A stretch of DNA of 64,000 nt from JAGLOK01 sp963677605 (GCA_963677605.2 CAXXDX010000006.1:372001-436000); one strand, 5' to 3'. Shown: positions 51,254 through 60,471, numbered from the stretch's first letter. The notes: generated by a model from the sequence alone, not told the origin. Numbers and translations are program-made.

Positions 51254-51883
51254 ATGAATAAATCATCAATCATTACAATCTCAGAGCCGACGCTCAAAAG
51301 ACTGCCTAAGTATTTGAATGTTCTTGAGCGCTTAAAAGAAGCCGGCAACAAATACGCTTCCTGCACTGATATTGCAAACACAGTAGGATTTTTGCCTATA
51401 CAGGTAAGAAAAGATCTCCAGCAGACTGGTGCTGTGGGAAAACCAAAAGTCGGCTACACAATTGAATCCACAATAGAAAATATAGAAAACACATTGGGAT
51501 ATAACAACAAAAGCGAAGCTGTGCTTGTCGGCGCGGGAAACCTCGGAAACGCACTTCTCGGTTTTCCCGGCTTTGACAGATGCGGAATGAAGATTATCGC
51601 AGCTTTTGATACAGATGATAATAAGATTGGTAAAAACCTTTACGGAGTTACGGTATTTCACATAGATAAGCTTATAAATCTCGTAGAGAGGCTGCATATA
51701 AAAGTAGGTATTATCGCTCTCCCCTACAAAGATGCACAAAAAACAGCGGACCTTCTTGTATCCGCAGGAGTTAAAGGCATTTGGAATTTCTCGCCGGCCA
51801 CACTTAAGGTGCCGGACGATGTAGCGGTGCAAAACGAAGATCTTTCAGTTTCACTGTCCGTTTTGCTGTCTAAGATAAAGTAA
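51254..51883 (+). CDS. rex: Redox-sensing transcriptional repressor Rex
   Basis: 209 residues from the ATG at 51254, which has GGAG 6 bases upstream; the ATG at 51242 lies before that site. An N-terminal winged helix (RLPKYLNVLERLKEAG, then IANTVGFLPIQVRKDLQQTG) is followed by a Rossmann fold with VLVGAGNLGNALL (about 88-100) and AAFDTDDNKIG, and a C-terminal domain-swapped helix. Rex senses NADH/NAD and represses fermentative and hydrogenase genes when NAD is high. Being the first gene before hydCBA, it likely regulates the operon and itself. Confidence 0.95.
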   Translation: MNKSSIITISEPTLKRLPKYLNVLERLKEAGNKYASCTDIANTVGFLPIQVRKDLQQTGAVGKPKVGYTIESTIENIENTLGYNNKSEAVLVGAGNLGNALLGFPGFDRCGMKIIAAFDTDDNKIGKNLYGVTVFHIDKLINLVERLHIKVGIIALPYKDAQKTADLLVSAGVKGIWNFSPATLKVPDDVAVQNEDLSVSLSVLLSKIK

Positions 51884-51887
51884 AGAG

Positions 51888-51901
51888 ATAGCCTAGGCTA
51901 T
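51888..51901. promoter_or_regulatory. Perfect palindrome between rex and hydC
   Basis: ATAGCCTAGGCTAT is a 14-bp perfect palindrome 4 bp after the rex stop, followed by TTTAAAATTTT. It may form a weak terminator or attenuator hairpin, or be a binding site. Not a Rex-type motif. Confidence 0.4.
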
Positions 51902-51925
51902 TTAAAATTTTGAAGGGAATGTTTT

Positions 51926-52423
51926 ATGAAAAAGATTAGGAAGTTTCAAAAGGTATGCGACATCATAGAAAGCTATGACTATCGCAGCGAAAAACTGATA
52001 CCGATACTGCAGGAAATCCAGGAAGAGTATCGTTATCTGCCTGAGGAAGTAATGAACTTTGTTGCCACATCAATAGGAGTGCCTCCAGCTAAAGTTTTTG
52101 GAGTTGCATCGTTTTATTCACACTTCACGCTTTCTCCAAAGGGTAAGTATGTAGTCAAAATCTGCGACGGTACAGCTTGCCATGTTAAAAAATCCATGGA
52201 AGTTATGAAAGCCATGAAGGACTATCTTGGACTTGACGAAGAAAAGCACACAACCGACGATATGCTGTTTACACTGGAAGTCGTATCATGCTTGGGCACA
52301 TGCGGACTCGCTCCTGCCATTATGGTAAACGACAAGGTCTACGGCCTTCTGGATGCTGAAAAAGTAGTAAACGTTTTAAAAAACATCCAGAATTGTGAAA
52401 ATATTAACGAGGAGACAGCATAA
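51926..52423 (+). CDS. hydC: NADH-dependent [FeFe]-hydrogenase gamma subunit HydC (NuoE-like)
   Basis: 165 residues of the thioredoxin-like [2Fe-2S] family. Helical N-terminus (about 1-75), then KICDGTACHVKKS (about 81-93) and EVVSCLGTCGLAPAIMVN (about 119-136), supplying the four cluster cysteines in the order C-x4-C and C-x3-C. It passes electrons between the HydB flavin domain and the other clusters. Its stop overlaps the hydB start by one base (TAATG). Confidence 0.93.
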   Translation: MKKIRKFQKVCDIIESYDYRSEKLIPILQEIQEEYRYLPEEVMNFVATSIGVPPAKVFGVASFYSHFTLSPKGKYVVKICDGTACHVKKSMEVMKAMKDYLGLDEEKHTTDDMLFTLEVVSCLGTCGLAPAIMVNDKVYGLLDAEKVVNVLKNIQNCENINEETA

Positions 52424-54312
52424 TGTGTGTATACAAAGATATTGAAGCAGTAAAATCCGAGTATCAGAAAAATACAGAAAAGATACAAAAGCGCATTGTT
52501 CTGTGCGGCGGAACAGGATGCGTGGCAAACGGCTCGCTTGAGATCAAAGATAAATTCGTAAAGCTTATAAACGAAAAAGGCATTAATGCAATAGTTGAAA
52601 TAAAAAAAGACGACGAAGGCGTTCACGTTTCAGCCAGCGGATGCCAGGGTTTCTGCCAGATGGGACCTCTGGTTACTATATGGCCGGAAGCAGTTATGTA
52701 CTGCAAAGTTACTCTCGACGATGTTGAAGAGATAATCGAAACTTCTATAATAAATGAAGGCGTCGTAAACCGCCTGACTTATAAATCACCTGTTGACGGA
52801 ACCGAGCATGCAAAAATGCACGAGATTCCTTTCTATGAAAAACAGGAACGAATTGTGCTTGATAAATGCGGAAAAATTGATCCCGAAGATATCAATGAAT
52901 ATATCGCGCTTGGCGGATATTCGGCTGCAAAACAAGCTTGCAGCACATTAAAAGACGAAGATATCTGCTCAATCATATCCGAGTCCGGCCTTAAAGGGCG
53001 CGGAGGCGGCGGATTCCCCACCGGCCTTAAATGGGACTTAACCCGCAAAAGCGAAAACGACAAAAAATATGTTATCTGCAACGGTGACGAGGGAGACCCA
53101 GGCGCATTCATGGACAGAAGCGTTATGGAAGGAAATCCCCACAGCGTAATAGAAGGCATGATAATCTGCGCTATGGCAATAGGTGCTGACGAAGGATATG
53201 TCTATGTTCGTACAGAGTATCCTCTAGCGGTTGAGCGCGTAAAGATCGCAGTTAAAGCTGCAGAAGATGCAAAAATCCTCGGCGAGAACATTTTCGGTAG
53301 TGATAAAAATTTCAAGCTGACAGTAATGGAAGGTGCAGGCGCATTCGTTTGCGGAGAAGAAACAGCTCTTATCTCCTCAATCGAGGGTAAACGCGGAATG
53401 CCTATGCCAAAGCCTCCCTACCCTGCTCAGAAAGGCTTGTTCGGAAAGCCCACTGTAATTAACAATGTTGAGACATTATCCACTGTTCCTCTAATAATGG
53501 AAATGGGAGCAGCTAAATTTAAATCAACAGGCAGAGAAACTGCAACAGGCACAAAGACATTTGCTCTTACAGGCCACGTTGCAAACACAGGCCTTATAGA
53601 AGTTCCATTCGGAACGACACTGCGCCATATAATAAACAACATCGCAGGCGGCGTAGTCGACACCGAAGGAAACATCTGCGGAACAGACTTTAAAGCAGTT
53701 CAGATCGGCGGACCTTCAGGCGGCTGCCTCACTCAGGAGCATCTCGACATGCCGCTTGATTATGATTCACTTAAATCAATCGGTGCGATGGTCGGCTCCG
53801 GCGGACTTGTTGTAATGAACCATGGAACATGCATGGTTGAAATGGCGCGCTTTTTCATGCAGTTCACACAAAACGAGTCATGCGGAAAATGCATCGTTTG
53901 CCGCGAAGGCACAAAACAGATGCTTAACCTCTTAACAGACATTACAGAAGGACGCGCCACTATGGAAACTCTTGCGCTTTTGGAAGAGCTTGCGCACGTT
54001 GTAAACAACGGCTCGCTGTGCGGTCTCGGAAAAACTGCACCTAATCCTGTAATCTCAATGCTTAAGTACTTCAGAGACGAGTACGTGGCTCATATAGTTG
54101 ACAAAAAGTGCCCTGCAGGCGAATGCGACGCTCTTAAAGTATACAAAGTGGTCGAAGATAAATGTATCGGCTGCGGACTGTGCAAAAGAAAGTGCCCGGT
54201 TAACGCCATCAAAGGCGAAAAGAAAGCACCGCACACAATTAACACTGACAAGTGTATAAAATGCGGAGCATGTATCGACGGCTGCAAATTCGGCGCTATC
54301 ATAACCGAGTAA
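52423..54312 (+). CDS. hydB: NADH-dependent [FeFe]-hydrogenase beta subunit HydB (NuoF-like)
   Basis: 629 residues. An N-terminal thioredoxin-like [2Fe-2S] domain (LCGGTGCVANGS and SASGCQGFCQMGP, about residues 24-85), the NuoF flavin/NADH domain with GLKGRGGGGFPTGLKW (about 189-204) and CNGDEGDPGAFMDR, SLBB, the [4Fe-4S] motif ESCGKCIVCREGTKQM (about 485-500), and two C-terminal ferredoxin clusters (CIGCGLCKRKCP and CIKCGACIDGCK). In trimeric hydrogenases it binds NADH and, with HydA, couples H2 evolution to NADH and reduced ferredoxin oxidation (electron bifurcation). Confidence 0.94.
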   Translation: MCVYKDIEAVKSEYQKNTEKIQKRIVLCGGTGCVANGSLEIKDKFVKLINEKGINAIVEIKKDDEGVHVSASGCQGFCQMGPLVTIWPEAVMYCKVTLDDVEEIIETSIINEGVVNRLTYKSPVDGTEHAKMHEIPFYEKQERIVLDKCGKIDPEDINEYIALGGYSAAKQACSTLKDEDICSIISESGLKGRGGGGFPTGLKWDLTRKSENDKKYVICNGDEGDPGAFMDRSVMEGNPHSVIEGMIICAMAIGADEGYVYVRTEYPLAVERVKIAVKAAEDAKILGENIFGSDKNFKLTVMEGAGAFVCGEETALISSIEGKRGMPMPKPPYPAQKGLFGKPTVINNVETLSTVPLIMEMGAAKFKSTGRETATGTKTFALTGHVANTGLIEVPFGTTLRHIINNIAGGVVDTEGNICGTDFKAVQIGGPSGGCLTQEHLDMPLDYDSLKSIGAMVGSGGLVVMNHGTCMVEMARFFMQFTQNESCGKCIVCREGTKQMLNLLTDITEGRATMETLALLEELAHVVNNGSLCGLGKTAPNPVISMLKYFRDEYVAHIVDKKCPAGECDALKVYKVVEDKCIGCGLCKRKCPVNAIKGEKKAPHTINTDKCIKCGACIDGCKFGAIITE

Positions 54313-54333
54313 CTGGACACAGAGGGATAAATA

Positions 54334-56340
54334 ATGAAAAATAATAATACTGTAACAATAGATAATATGATAATCCCCATTGAGGGAGAAAAAAATCTGC
54401 TTGAGCTTATAAGAAAAGCAAAAATAGACCTGCCTACTTTCTGCTATCACTCGGAAATCAGCGTATACGGCGCATGCCGTATGTGCACAGTCGAGATAGA
54501 AGGAAGAGGCCTTCAGACTTCATGCTCAACAATCCCAGCTCCGGGAATGGTTGTAAAAACAAAAACTCCTGAAGTGCTATCACTTCGCAAAATGATAGTT
54601 GAGCTTCTTCTTGCAAGCCATGTCGGTGAATGCCCTACATGCGCAAAAGGCTCGAACTGCCAGCTTCAGTCACTTGCACAGAGAATGGGAATTGAAAAAG
54701 TGCGCTTTAACCAAAAAGACACCAGAGTGCCTATCGACACTTCATCGACTTCTCTTGTTCGCGACCCGAACAAATGCATCCTCTGTGGCGACTGCGTCAG
54801 AATGTGCAACGAAGTTCAGGGAGTCGGCGCTATAGACTTTGCTTTCCGCGGCTCACACACACAGGTTGCTCCAAGCTTCAACAAAGACTTCGGCGAAGTT
54901 GAGTGCGTAAACTGCGGACAGTGTGCAAGAGTCTGTCCTGTCGGCGCTCTTATGCCAAAAAGCGACATTGCAAAAGTATGGGAAGCTCTTCACGATGAAG
55001 ATAAACATGTAATAGTGCAGGTAGCTCCTGCTGTCCGCGTGTCACTTGGCGACGCATTCGGCATGGAAGCCGGGACAATCACTACGGGACGCATGGTTGC
55101 AGCTCTTAAAAGAATGGGCTTTGACGGAGTATATGACACTTCATATGCCGCAGACCTTACAATCGTTGAAGAAGTAAATGAATTTTTGGGCCGTTATGAA
55201 AAAGGCGAAAACCTTCCTCAGTTTACATCGTGCTGCCCTGCTTGGATTAAGTTTGCAGAGCAATACTATCCGACATATCTTTCAAATCTTTCTTCCTGCA
55301 AATCGCCTCAGCAGATGTTCGGCGCACTTTGCAAAAAGCAGATAGTGGAAGAGCAGAAAATAGACAGCAAAGACGTGGTTGTGGTTTCTGTTATGCCTTG
55401 TACAGCAAAGAAATATGAAGCAAACAGAGAAGAACTTAAGTCACAATACGGCAAGGATGTTGACGTTGTAATAACTACTCAGGAACTTGCCCTCATGATA
55501 AAAGAGCTCGGGTTAAAATTTGCTCAGCTTGAGCAGGAATCATTCGACATGCCTTACGGCTTTAAAACAGGCGGTGGAGTTATCTTCGGAAACTCGGGCG
55601 GTGTGTCTGAGGCGGCTGTTCGCTACGCAAGCGAAAAGCTTACCGGTATGAAATCCGACAGATACGTAGTAAGCGACATACGCGGCGAAGAAGGAATCCG
55701 CGAAACAGAAGTTACCGCAGGCGGCATAACGCTTAAGCTTGCAGTGGTAAGCGGACTTGCTAACGCAAAGAAAGTAATGAAAGATATCGAATCCGGCGTA
55801 GCTGACTATGACTTTGTTGAAGTCATGGCGTGTCCCGGAGGATGTATAAATGGCGGCGGTCAGATAGTTGTGGACGATCTGGATGTCAAAAAGAAGCGCA
55901 CGGCAGGGCTTTATGACAATGACAAAATGATGCAGCTTCACAACAGTCAGGACAATCCTTACATCAACGAACTCTACGAGAAACTGCTTGAAGCGCCCAA
56001 CTCACACATGGCGCACGAGCTGCTGCACACGACATATCAAAACAGAAAGCGGATTGAAACCGACGGCGTAACGCTGGGTGAAAATCACGGTCCGGACGCA
56101 TTAAAGGTAACCATTTGTTTCGGAACAAGCTGTTTTGTAAAAGGTGCGCAGAATATATTAAAAGAAGTCACCGATTTCATGAAAAATGAAGGCATCGAGG
56201 ACAAGCTGGAGATTCAGGCAACGTTCTGCTATGAAAAATGCGACAGCGGACCTAATGTTAAAATCGGAGACGAGCTTTTAACCCATTGTACGGGTGAAAA
56301 AGCTATCCAAACCATTCGTAAGTTACTAACCTTAACTTAA
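54334..56340 (+). CDS. hydA: Catalytic [FeFe]-hydrogenase subunit HydA
   Basis: 668 residues. [2Fe-2S] plant-type domain (Cys37, 48, 51, 64), a His-Cys3 [4Fe-4S] (HVGECPTCAKGSNC), two ferredoxin clusters (about 148-158 and 191-201), then the H-cluster domain with L1 FTSCCPAW (Cys300/301), L2 MPCTAKK (Cys356) and L3 MACPGGCINGGGQ (Cys500/504), the small-subunit-like region, and an extra C-terminal thioredoxin-like [2Fe-2S] domain (ICFGTSC and FCYEKC, about 590-660). All H-cluster ligands and the proton-relay Cys300 are present, so it is the active enzyme. Maturases HydEFG are not in this window. Confidence 0.95.
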   Translation: MKNNNTVTIDNMIIPIEGEKNLLELIRKAKIDLPTFCYHSEISVYGACRMCTVEIEGRGLQTSCSTIPAPGMVVKTKTPEVLSLRKMIVELLLASHVGECPTCAKGSNCQLQSLAQRMGIEKVRFNQKDTRVPIDTSSTSLVRDPNKCILCGDCVRMCNEVQGVGAIDFAFRGSHTQVAPSFNKDFGEVECVNCGQCARVCPVGALMPKSDIAKVWEALHDEDKHVIVQVAPAVRVSLGDAFGMEAGTITTGRMVAALKRMGFDGVYDTSYAADLTIVEEVNEFLGRYEKGENLPQFTSCCPAWIKFAEQYYPTYLSNLSSCKSPQQMFGALCKKQIVEEQKIDSKDVVVVSVMPCTAKKYEANREELKSQYGKDVDVVITTQELALMIKELGLKFAQLEQESFDMPYGFKTGGGVIFGNSGGVSEAAVRYASEKLTGMKSDRYVVSDIRGEEGIRETEVTAGGITLKLAVVSGLANAKKVMKDIESGVADYDFVEVMACPGGCINGGGQIVVDDLDVKKKRTAGLYDNDKMMQLHNSQDNPYINELYEKLLEAPNSHMAHELLHTTYQNRKRIETDGVTLGENHGPDALKVTICFGTSCFVKGAQNILKEVTDFMKNEGIEDKLEIQATFCYEKCDSGPNVKIGDELLTHCTGEKAIQTIRKLLTLT

Positions 56341-56358
56341 ATTAAAGACAGTTGGACT

Positions 56359-56384
56359 GCCGCGGGCTTTTGCCTTGCGGCTTT
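56359..56384 (+). terminator. Hairpin between hydA and hydS, possible partial terminator
   Basis: GCCGC ... GCGGC (56359-56363 with 56377-56381) plus inner GGC-tttt-GCC makes an 8-bp stem with a small bulge, followed by only TTTCT. It may reduce read-through to hydS without stopping it. Confidence 0.45.
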
Positions 56385-56410
56385 CTGACAATTATAAGGG
56401 TGATGATTTT

Positions 56411-58093
56411 ATGAGTATATTACACACTGCAAAAGCTAAATGCGTGGACTGCTACCGCTGTGTACGCGCCTGCCCCGTAAAGGCTATCGGCATAAAAGAC
56501 GGACAGGCTTTTATAGACGAGGACAGATGCATATTATGCGGCACCTGCATAAGAGAATGTCCGCAGGGTGCTAAACGCTATCAAAGCGATACTGAGGCTG
56601 TAAAAGAGCTGTTATCAGAAGGCAAGGTTATTGCAAGCATCGCGCCTTCTTTTGCGGCCGCCTACAGCGACTGGAAATCAACAAGACTGGCATCCGCTCT
56701 TCGAAAACTCGGCTTTTACAGAGTGGAAGAAACCAGCATAGGCGCAGACATCGTGGCAAAAGACAGCAAGAAGCTTGTGGATGAAAAATGCGGCGGAATA
56801 TGTTCTGCATGTCCCGCTGTTGTAAGCTATGCTGAAAAGTATCTGCCCGAAATCGTACCCAGCATCATGCCCTTAGTCTCACCTATGATAGCCCATGGTA
56901 TGAGAATAAAAAAAGAACACCCTGATGCGAAGGTAGTTTTTATTGGCCCCTGCATTGCTAAAAAGCAGGAAGCCTCTCAGGATAAATACAAAGGCATTGT
57001 AGATGCCGTTCTCACATTCTCCGAGCTTGACAAATGGCTGGATAAAGCAGGCATTTCACTTTCCGACTGTCCTGAAAGCGGATTTGACGGAATAGGAAAA
57101 ACAAGCGGAGCAAAACTTTTCGCGCTCCCCGGCGGAATGCTTGAAACTTCAGGAATCCCAGATGACATAAAAAGCCCCGCGGTTCTTCACACAAACGGAG
57201 CCCAAAACACTATGATGCTTTTAAATGCAGCGTTAAACTCAAAAGAAATGGAAGTGCTTGAGCCTCTTTTTTGTTCAGGCGGATGCATTGGCGGCGCAGG
57301 GATTCCTAAAGAATCAAACCTGTTTGAAAAGCGTGCGGCTCTTTTAAGATATGCAAAAATGAATAAAGAAACAGCTCCTGAATCCGACAGTAACATCAAA
57401 GTCGATACTAAAACAGAATTTAATATTAATCCTGTAACCAAGGCTAAAGTAACTGAGCAGGAAATTCTCAATCTGTTTGAAAAAACGGGGAAATCCGATC
57501 CTGCAAAACAGCTTAACTGCGGCGCATGCGGATACAGCAACTGCCGCGAAAATGCAATAGCCGTTTTAAGCGGAATGGCTGAGGTTACGATGTGCTTCCC
57601 ATACGTGCGCTCTCTTTCCGAGCAGAAAATGGACGCAATCATAGAATCAACTCCAAACGGTATCGTAATGCTGAATGACGATTTTAACATTATCGCCATG
57701 AACTCATCATTTAAAAAATATTTCATGTGCGCAGACAGCATAATAGGACGGGAAATTTCCTATCTTATTAGTGATGATAACTACCGAAAGCTAAACAAAA
57801 CCGAAGGCAGCAAAGTTGAATCAATCGTCAATTGCTACGGGAAACAATTTCACAACATCACATACTATCTTCCCAGCGAGAAACAGTATGTGGGGATATA
57901 TGTGGATATTTCTCAGGTTAAAACCAGCGAGAAGAAGCTTGAAATGATGAGACAGAAGACATATAGTCAGGTTGAAGCACTTATGCAGCATCAGGTTGAA
58001 ATGGCGCAAAAGATGACAATGTTCCTCGGCGAATCCACGGCCAAAGGCGAGATGCTTATGGAGAGCATATTAAACGATGAACAGGATAAATAA
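56411..58093 (+). CDS. hydS: HydS-type sensory [FeFe]-hydrogenase with [4Fe-4S] and PAS domains
   Basis: 560 residues from ATG 56411, which has AAGGG about 10 bases upstream; an upstream in-frame ATG at 56375 lies inside the hairpin. Two ferredoxin clusters (KCVDCYRC and RCILCGTC), then a reduced H-cluster domain: L1 is GICSACPAV, where the catalytic proton-relay cysteine is replaced by Ala133 and Cys134 is the ligand; L2 is IGPCIAKK (Cys181, with Gly in place of Met before the Pro); L3 is LFCSGGCIGGAG (Cys288/292). After it come a C-x2-C-x4-C-x16-C [4Fe-4S] domain (about 370-395), a PAS domain (about 411-520) and a coiled coil. These changes are those of group C sensory hydrogenases. Confidence 0.88.
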   Translation: MSILHTAKAKCVDCYRCVRACPVKAIGIKDGQAFIDEDRCILCGTCIRECPQGAKRYQSDTEAVKELLSEGKVIASIAPSFAAAYSDWKSTRLASALRKLGFYRVEETSIGADIVAKDSKKLVDEKCGGICSACPAVVSYAEKYLPEIVPSIMPLVSPMIAHGMRIKKEHPDAKVVFIGPCIAKKQEASQDKYKGIVDAVLTFSELDKWLDKAGISLSDCPESGFDGIGKTSGAKLFALPGGMLETSGIPDDIKSPAVLHTNGAQNTMMLLNAALNSKEMEVLEPLFCSGGCIGGAGIPKESNLFEKRAALLRYAKMNKETAPESDSNIKVDTKTEFNINPVTKAKVTEQEILNLFEKTGKSDPAKQLNCGACGYSNCRENAIAVLSGMAEVTMCFPYVRSLSEQKMDAIIESTPNGIVMLNDDFNIIAMNSSFKKYFMCADSIIGREISYLISDDNYRKLNKTEGSKVESIVNCYGKQFHNITYYLPSEKQYVGIYVDISQVKTSEKKLEMMRQKTYSQVEALMQHQVEMAQKMTMFLGESTAKGEMLMESILNDEQDK

Positions 58094-59251
58094 AAACAGC
58101 ACAAAAACCCCTCTGTATATTGAAAACAGCATATGGCAGGAGAACAAGAAGACAAACAATGTATGCGGCGATTATACCGAAATCAGAAGGTATAGCGATC
58201 ATACCGATTTTATACTTTGCGACGGTATGGGTTCCGGACCTAAAGCAAATATGTTTGCGCTTTTTTGCGCATCCCGCATACTGGGATTGCTTGAAAACGG
58301 AATGAGCTTTATTTCAGCATGCGAAAAAGCTGTTGAAATAATGCGCAAAGCTCGCACCGAAAATGTGCCTTTTGCAGCATTTACTCTTGTGAGAGTCGTA
58401 TCTAGCGGCGCATATACCCTCATATCCTACGAAGCTCCCGGCGGGATTCTTGCAAGCGGCAACTACGCCGAAATACTTCCGGTTCGCCACTTTCCGTTAG
58501 GAGGAGATGTGGTGGCTGAAAGCAGCGGTGTTTTAAACGACAGTGACTCGCTAATTTTATGTTCTGACGGCATAACTCAGGCCGGGCTTGGAAACATTAA
58601 AAACTTCGGATGGGGTATTGAGTCATTCTGTTCATATATAAATAAATTTTAGACAAAAACACAAGCCTCAGCGATGCTCTCACAAAATCAATGGAACAGG
58701 CATACAGGTTATCTGGCCGCGAAAACGCAGACGACACGACCATCGCCTGTCTTACAGCCAGAAAAGCACGCATTACAAACGTTCTCTCAGGACCTCCTGC
58801 AGACAAAAAAGATGATGAAGCCTTTGTTAATCAGTTTTTAGAAAGCCAGGGAGAAAAAATAGTGTGCGGATCTACAACCCTTGATATAGTCTCACGCATA
58901 ACCAAGCAAAAAATAGAAACACCTGCACTCAGCACACAATTCCATAAGCCCCCCGAATACCGCATCCAAGGAATTGACATTGCAAGCGAAGGTGCTGTGA
59001 CATTGAATCAGGTTTATAATATATTGGATACAGATCAAGACAAGCTTACAGATGACAATGTTGTCTATAAGATTGCGCTCAAGCTTCTTAAAAGCGACGA
59101 GATATACTTTCACATAGGAAGCGCTACAAACGAAGCACACAGCGTTATAGAGTTTAAACAGCTAGGTATAATGGAGCGTGCGAAAATCGTTGACCATATA
59201 GCCGAATACCTTAGAGGATTGGGTAAGGTTGTTGTGGTAAAGAGGTTTTGA
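58077..59251 (+). CDS. SpoIIE-family serine phosphatase of the hydrogenase operon, one frameshift
   Basis: About 391 residues once one T is added in the TTTT run near 58648 (KFTRQKHK becomes KFLDKNTSLSDALTK), joining two overlapping frames. The N-terminal half has PP2C/SpoIIE metal motifs: ILCDGMGSGPKAN (about 45-57) and LILCSDGITQAGL (about 160-172), then DDTTIACL. The C-terminal half (about 245-391) has KIVCGSTTLDIVSRI and RIQGIDIASEGAVTLNQVY and no fold I can name. It overlaps the hydS stop by 17 bases, so PAS-based sensing and phosphatase output are translationally coupled. Confidence 0.85.
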
Positions 59252-59348
59252 GGTTTTGGTGGAAATGACTTTATTTTCAGTTATACACTAAAATATCAAT
59301 TAATGGTATAATGCTTTTAATTAATTTATTTAAGGGCAAAAAAACTCT

Positions 59349-59894
59349 ATGGAAATCAAACTATATAATAAATCATGTAAGCATCTAAATAGAGTTATAT
59401 ACATTTTTCTTATTATGCTTTTTTATCCTATGTTATTAATTGGAGTAATTCAAAGTACTAATAATTTTGAAACAAGTTTTTACATGACTTTTTTTGTAAT
59501 AATAACATCCTTTTTGGGCGTGGTTGTTATCAAAACAGAGCAAGATGCAAAGAAAAATATAATTATTTTGACCGAGAAGTCTATCGAATATCAGGGAACG
59601 AAAAGAGCTGCTTTTTGTCATTTTGACAATATTGCATACATTGTTATTTCCTTTGTTAATATAAACACGCCAATTATTATGATTGTCTCAATAAAAGGAG
59701 CATATAAGGCACTCAGAAACGGTAATCATTTCCCGCACCAGCGTCAGAAAGTTTATACACATACCCAGATAACAAATGATTTTATTTTCTTCACTTATAA
59801 TAAAGAAGCTTTCGAAATGATAAAAAAGCACTGTGCTGCACCAATCTACGATGAATATTTGCTATACAAAAAAGGAATAGAAGATGCGCTTTAA
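59349..59894 (+). CDS. Small AT-rich membrane protein, unknown function
   Basis: 181 residues. Two membrane helices near 15-37 and 43-62, then a cytoplasmic domain of mixed alpha/beta strands (IIILTEKSIEYQGTKR, IAYIVISFV, IIMIVSIKGAYKALRNG) that resembles the PH-like domain found after the helices of YcxB-type proteins. AT-rich relative to the hydrogenase genes upstream. It overlaps the next membrane protein by 11 bases, a similarly organised protein. Function not recognised. Confidence 0.6.
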   Translation: MEIKLYNKSCKHLNRVIYIFLIMLFYPMLLIGVIQSTNNFETSFYMTFFVIITSFLGVVVIKTEQDAKKNIIILTEKSIEYQGTKRAAFCHFDNIAYIVISFVNINTPIIMIVSIKGAYKALRNGNHFPHQRQKVYTHTQITNDFIFFTYNKEAFEMIKKHCAAPIYDEYLLYKKGIEDAL

Positions 59895-60471
59895 TGCTGT
59901 AAATGACGAAATGCTAAAAAGATATAATAACCATAAGGTATGGTTTATTATATCATCGTCAGTTTCGCTCCTTTGCATTGTTTTCGTAATATATAGTATT
60001 AATTTTTTTATAGAAAACACTTCATTTTTTATATATATAATTATAGGTATCATATTTGAAATTTCTTCTATTACATCTGTTTTCTTGCTTATAAGCGGAG
60101 TTAAAATTAAGTATGCTATTAAAGAAATTGGCAAACATCTAATAGTAAATATTAACGATGACTGTATTATACTAGAAGATGAATTTGAAGAAAAATCTAT
60201 AGCAATAGAGCACTGTTTAGATAGTATAAAGGTTACACCGCATTGTTTTGATGTGAATCTCCACTTATTTCTAAACCCATTTAAGAATAATACCGGACTA
60301 CTAATAACAATAGATGAAGAAAAGTTTTTCAAAGCCATGTCTTCTCAATATCACAAACGTTTAAATCCTTATGAACAGCGTGTAGCCTTCCTTAAAAGTG
60401 GATTCTTCGTCTCATGTTCCAGAGCAGACAGTCTATTGATAACTGAAAAACTACAGAAAGAAAACATCTGA
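59884..60471 (+). CDS. Small AT-rich membrane protein, YcxB-like, unknown function
   Basis: 195 residues. Two helices near 20-42 and 46-71, then a beta-rich cytoplasmic part (HLIVNINDDCIILEDEFE, IAIEHCLDSIKVTPHCFDV, LLITIDEEKFFKAM) with the strand order of YcxB-like PH domains. Same layout as the preceding gene but with little sequence identity, so at most a distant paralogue pair. AT-rich, and followed directly by the 158-bp tandem repeats. Confidence 0.6.
   Translation: MRFNAVNDEMLKRYNNHKVWFIISSSVSLLCIVFVIYSINFFIENTSFFIYIIIGIIFEISSITSVFLLISGVKIKYAIKEIGKHLIVNINDDCIILEDEFEEKSIAIEHCLDSIKVTPHCFDVNLHLFLNPFKNNTGLLITIDEEKFFKAMSSQYHKRLNPYEQRVAFLKSGFFVSCSRADSLLITEKLQKENI

Noticed and set aside
56411..58093. 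Second catalytic hydrogenase
   Set aside because: The proton-relay cysteine is Ala, L2 Met is Gly, and a PAS domain is fused, so a sensor is favoured.
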